Positions 61,573 to 64,000 of a stretch of DNA of 64,000 nucleotides are shown in pieces. The notes beneath the pieces are model-generated. The model was not told the origin of the DNA, searched no databases, and saw only the letters and a list, made by a program, of their open reading frames with translations. Made by a program: the position numbers and the translations under genes. How positions within the stretch are numbered: the first letter of the stretch is position 1; every line of letters starts with the position of its first letter. Source of the stretch: Sulfurimonas sp. (GTDB taxonomy: Bacteria; Campylobacterota; Campylobacteria; Campylobacterales; Sulfurimonadaceae); the NCBI GenBank assembly GCA_016744115.1, contig JADGEZ010000003.1, positions 1 through 64,000 on the forward strand, read 5' to 3'.

Positions 61573-63491
61573 CCAATAGGAGTTCCTACTTTTTTAGCTT
61601 TCTCTGGTCTAATCAAACATAAACCATGCTCATCCTTAGCCGCAAGTAACATCCCATCAGAAATCATTCCCATGAGTTTGGCAGGTTTTAAGTTAGCAAC
61701 TACGCATACTTGAGTGCCTATTAAAGAATCCGCACTATAAAACTCTTTTATTCCAGCTACAACTTGACGATTTGAATGCTCACCTAAATCTACTTGAAGT
61801 TTTAAAAGTTTTTTACTCTTAGGAACTTCCTCTGCTTGGACTATCATACCAACTTTGAGAGATGTTTGAAAAAATTGACCTATCTCTATGAGGTTATCTT
61901 CTTCTTTTTTTACACTTTGTTCTTCTTTGGGTGCATTTGGTTGAGCAACTGGAGCTTCTGGCATCAAGGGTTCTTCAACGCGTGGAAAAAGTGGAGGAAC
62001 TTTTTTGATATTAAATACTTTTAATAAATTTTTGCCTAAAACTAGGTCTTTGTAAGATTCGTGATTTATCTCAAAATTCAGAGCATCCGCTATGATATTT
62101 GTAGTTTTTGGCATAATTGGATGCAACATAATTGCAGCTTTTGCTAAAATATTGGCTACTAAGGCAACGGTAGCAAGAGCCTCGTCCTCTTTACCCTCTT
62201 TCATTTTTGCCCAAGGCTCGTAGCCTGTAATAGCACCATTTCCAATTGCAAATAGTTTCCAAAGCTCCTCAAGGTAACGATGTGTTTGCATTTGTTGCAT
62301 AAAAGCATCCAAATTTCCAAGTGCCTCATTCATGGCATCAAGTTCTTTAGAATGGTACTTTTGAACATCTACGCTATCTATTTTAAACTCGGAGTATTTT
62401 CCACTCATACCTATGATACGATTTAAAAGATTTCCAAGATCATTACTAAGTTCAGAGTTGATTCTATCTATGAATGCGCGTTGAGAAAAGTCACCATCTT
62501 GACCAAAGGGAACTTCTCTAAGCATAAAATATCTGAGGTTCTCAGCCCTATAAGCATCCGCTACTACTTTTGGAGCTATTACATTCCCTTTACTTTTTGA
62601 CATCTTCTCGCCATCTCTAGTCCACCAACCATGAGCACAAATATGTTTTGGAAGAGGTAAATCTAAGCTCATTAAAAATGCTGGCCAGTATATAGCATGA
62701 AAACGAAGAATATCTTTTCCAACAAACTGTGTTGATGCAGGCCAATACTTCATATTTGCATCATCTTTACCATATCCTAGTGCTGTAATATAGTTTAAGA
62801 GTGCGTCAAGCCATACATACATAACATGCTTATCATCATTTAAACTCTTTGGAATTTTTACACCCCAAGTAAAAGATGTACGAGTTACCGATAAATCTCG
62901 TAAACCACCTTTTACAAAGTTAATCACTTCATTTATACGAGAACGCGGTAAAATAAAATCAGGATGATCTTCATAATACTTTAAAAGTTTATCTTCATAC
63001 TTTGAGAGTTTAAAAAAATAACTCTCTTCTTTAATGATACTCGTACTCCTCCCACAATCAGGGCAGAACTCACCATCTTCTAATTGCGTTTCAGGAAAAA
63101 ATGTTTCACAACTTACACAATAATGACCCTCGTAAAAATCTTTGTATATGTCACCCTTAGCATACATCACCTCAAAAGCTTTTTGAACACCTCGTTTGTG
63201 GTTTTCATCGGTAGTTCTAATAAACTGATCATAACTTATATCAAACTCATCCCAAAGATTTTTAAATGTAGCAGAGATTTCATCAGCAAACTCTTGTGTA
63301 GGCTTAGCATTTTTTTGAGCTGATTCTTCAATCTTTTGACCATGCTCATCAGTGCCAGTTAAAAAGTAAGTATCTTCACCTTTTAGTTTTTCATATCTAG
63401 TCATGGTATCGGCTATAAAAGTAGTGTAAGCGTGACCAATATGAGCCTCGCCATTTACATAGTATATCGGTGTTGTAATGTATTTACTCAT
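61569..63491 (-). CDS. metG: Methionyl-tRNA synthetase
   Basis: TPIYYVNGEAHIGHAYT, KMSKSKGN, C-terminal tRNA-binding domain. Confidence 0.98.
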   Translation of the reverse strand: MSKYITTPIYYVNGEAHIGHAYTTFIADTMTRYEKLKGEDTYFLTGTDEHGQKIEESAQKNAKPTQEFADEISATFKNLWDEFDISYDQFIRTTDENHKRGVQKAFEVMYAKGDIYKDFYEGHYCVSCETFFPETQLEDGEFCPDCGRSTSIIKEESYFFKLSKYEDKLLKYYEDHPDFILPRSRINEVINFVKGGLRDLSVTRTSFTWGVKIPKSLNDDKHVMYVWLDALLNYITALGYGKDDANMKYWPASTQFVGKDILRFHAIYWPAFLMSLDLPLPKHICAHGWWTRDGEKMSKSKGNVIAPKVVADAYRAENLRYFMLREVPFGQDGDFSQRAFIDRINSELSNDLGNLLNRIIGMSGKYSEFKIDSVDVQKYHSKELDAMNEALGNLDAFMQQMQTHRYLEELWKLFAIGNGAITGYEPWAKMKEGKEDEALATVALVANILAKAAIMLHPIMPKTTNIIADALNFEINHESYKDLVLGKNLLKVFNIKKVPPLFPRVEEPLMPEAPVAQPNAPKEEQSVKKEEDNLIEIGQFFQTSLKVGMIVQAEEVPKSKKLLKLQVDLGEHSNRQVVAGIKEFYSADSLIGTQVCVVANLKPAKLMGMISDGMLLAAKDEHGLCLIRPEKAKKVGTPIG

Positions 63492-63530
63492 TTAAAAAAT
63501 TTCCTTATTTTGTAATTTTTTTCGTCTATT

Positions 63531-63728
63531 TTAAAACTCAAATCCACCAGTATCACCTTTGGACATACTGTTGTATACCGCTTTGATATAATCAGTTCTT
63601 AGCTCACAGCTTAAAAAATGTTCACAATCACTACAGCTTTTCATAGATTTTTGCACTTGACACTCTTGTAACTTTAAGAGCATCTCCTCTAAATGAAGCT
63701 GAAATTTGTCTTTAGCAGTTTCTTGCAT
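63531..63728 (-). CDS. Small Cys-containing hypothetical protein
   Basis: 65 aa, [43 protein letters not shown]. Confidence 0.6.
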   Translation of the reverse strand: MQETAKDKFQLHLEEMLLKLQECQVQKSMKSCSDCEHFLSCELRTDYIKAVYNSMSKGDTGGFEF

Positions 63729-64000
63729 AAACTTCTTTCACTCTTGCTATCTCATAGTTTGAACCAAAAAAGCAAACAGCTGTATCATGGATGTGTGAGT
63801 AGCCCAATGTCATTAAGTTATCTTTACCATCTATTGCACCACCACCAGATTTTTCATAAATAAAAGCAAATGGAAATACTTCAAACAAACGCCTTAGTTT
63901 TCCATCTGGCTTATCAGATGTTGCTGGGTAAGAAAATAACCCACCACCTTTAAGAAGTATTTGGTGTAAGTCAGGAACCATGCCACCAGAATAACGTAAA
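63712..64000 (-). CDS. fbp: Fructose-1,6-bisphosphatase, C-terminal part (truncated by window end)
   Basis: [58 protein letters not shown]; frame stays open to 64000. Confidence 0.93.
   Translation of the reverse strand, partial: LRYSGGMVPDLHQILLKGGGLFSYPATSDKPDGKLRRLFEVFPFAFIYEKSGGGAIDGKDNLMTLGYSHIHDTAVCFFGSNYEIARVKEVYARNC

Overview
AT-rich window whose gene content and gene order are typical of Campylobacterota (Sulfurimonas/Sulfurovum-like; the lineage is my inference). Most of it is dense housekeeping sequence: fliL, radA, ftsY, rny, trpD, tsaE, lptB, rpoN, aspS, nadK, adk, queC, rseP, pgsA, nadA-nadC, flhB, lpxC, thrB, infB-rbfA-rimP, ribD, ubiE, ctpA, purC-purS-purQ, plsC, crcB, tyrA, metG and partial fbp. 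An RNase P RNA gene lies near the left end. Non-routine items: (1) a tightly coupled four-gene minus-strand cassette (50150-54873) encoding a GHKL ATPase, two proteins of unknown family and a PAPS-reductase-like PP-loop protein, the best candidate for an undescribed, possibly anti-phage, system; (2) an adjacent overlapping ovoA-like and PLP C-S lyase pair that looks like an ovothiol biosynthesis operon; (3) a full-length bacterial arginine/phosphagen kinase; (4) two near-identical ~188-bp MITE-like elements (1788-1975 and 59683-59871), each with its own 9-bp target-site duplication; (5) a 267-bp element with perfect 33-bp terminal inverted repeats beside rnpB, whose end sequence recurs in four convergent intergenic regions; (6) REP-like palindromes, one supplying the stop codon of a gene; (7) two adenylate kinases of different types. 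No CRISPR array, tRNA or rRNA gene was recognised.
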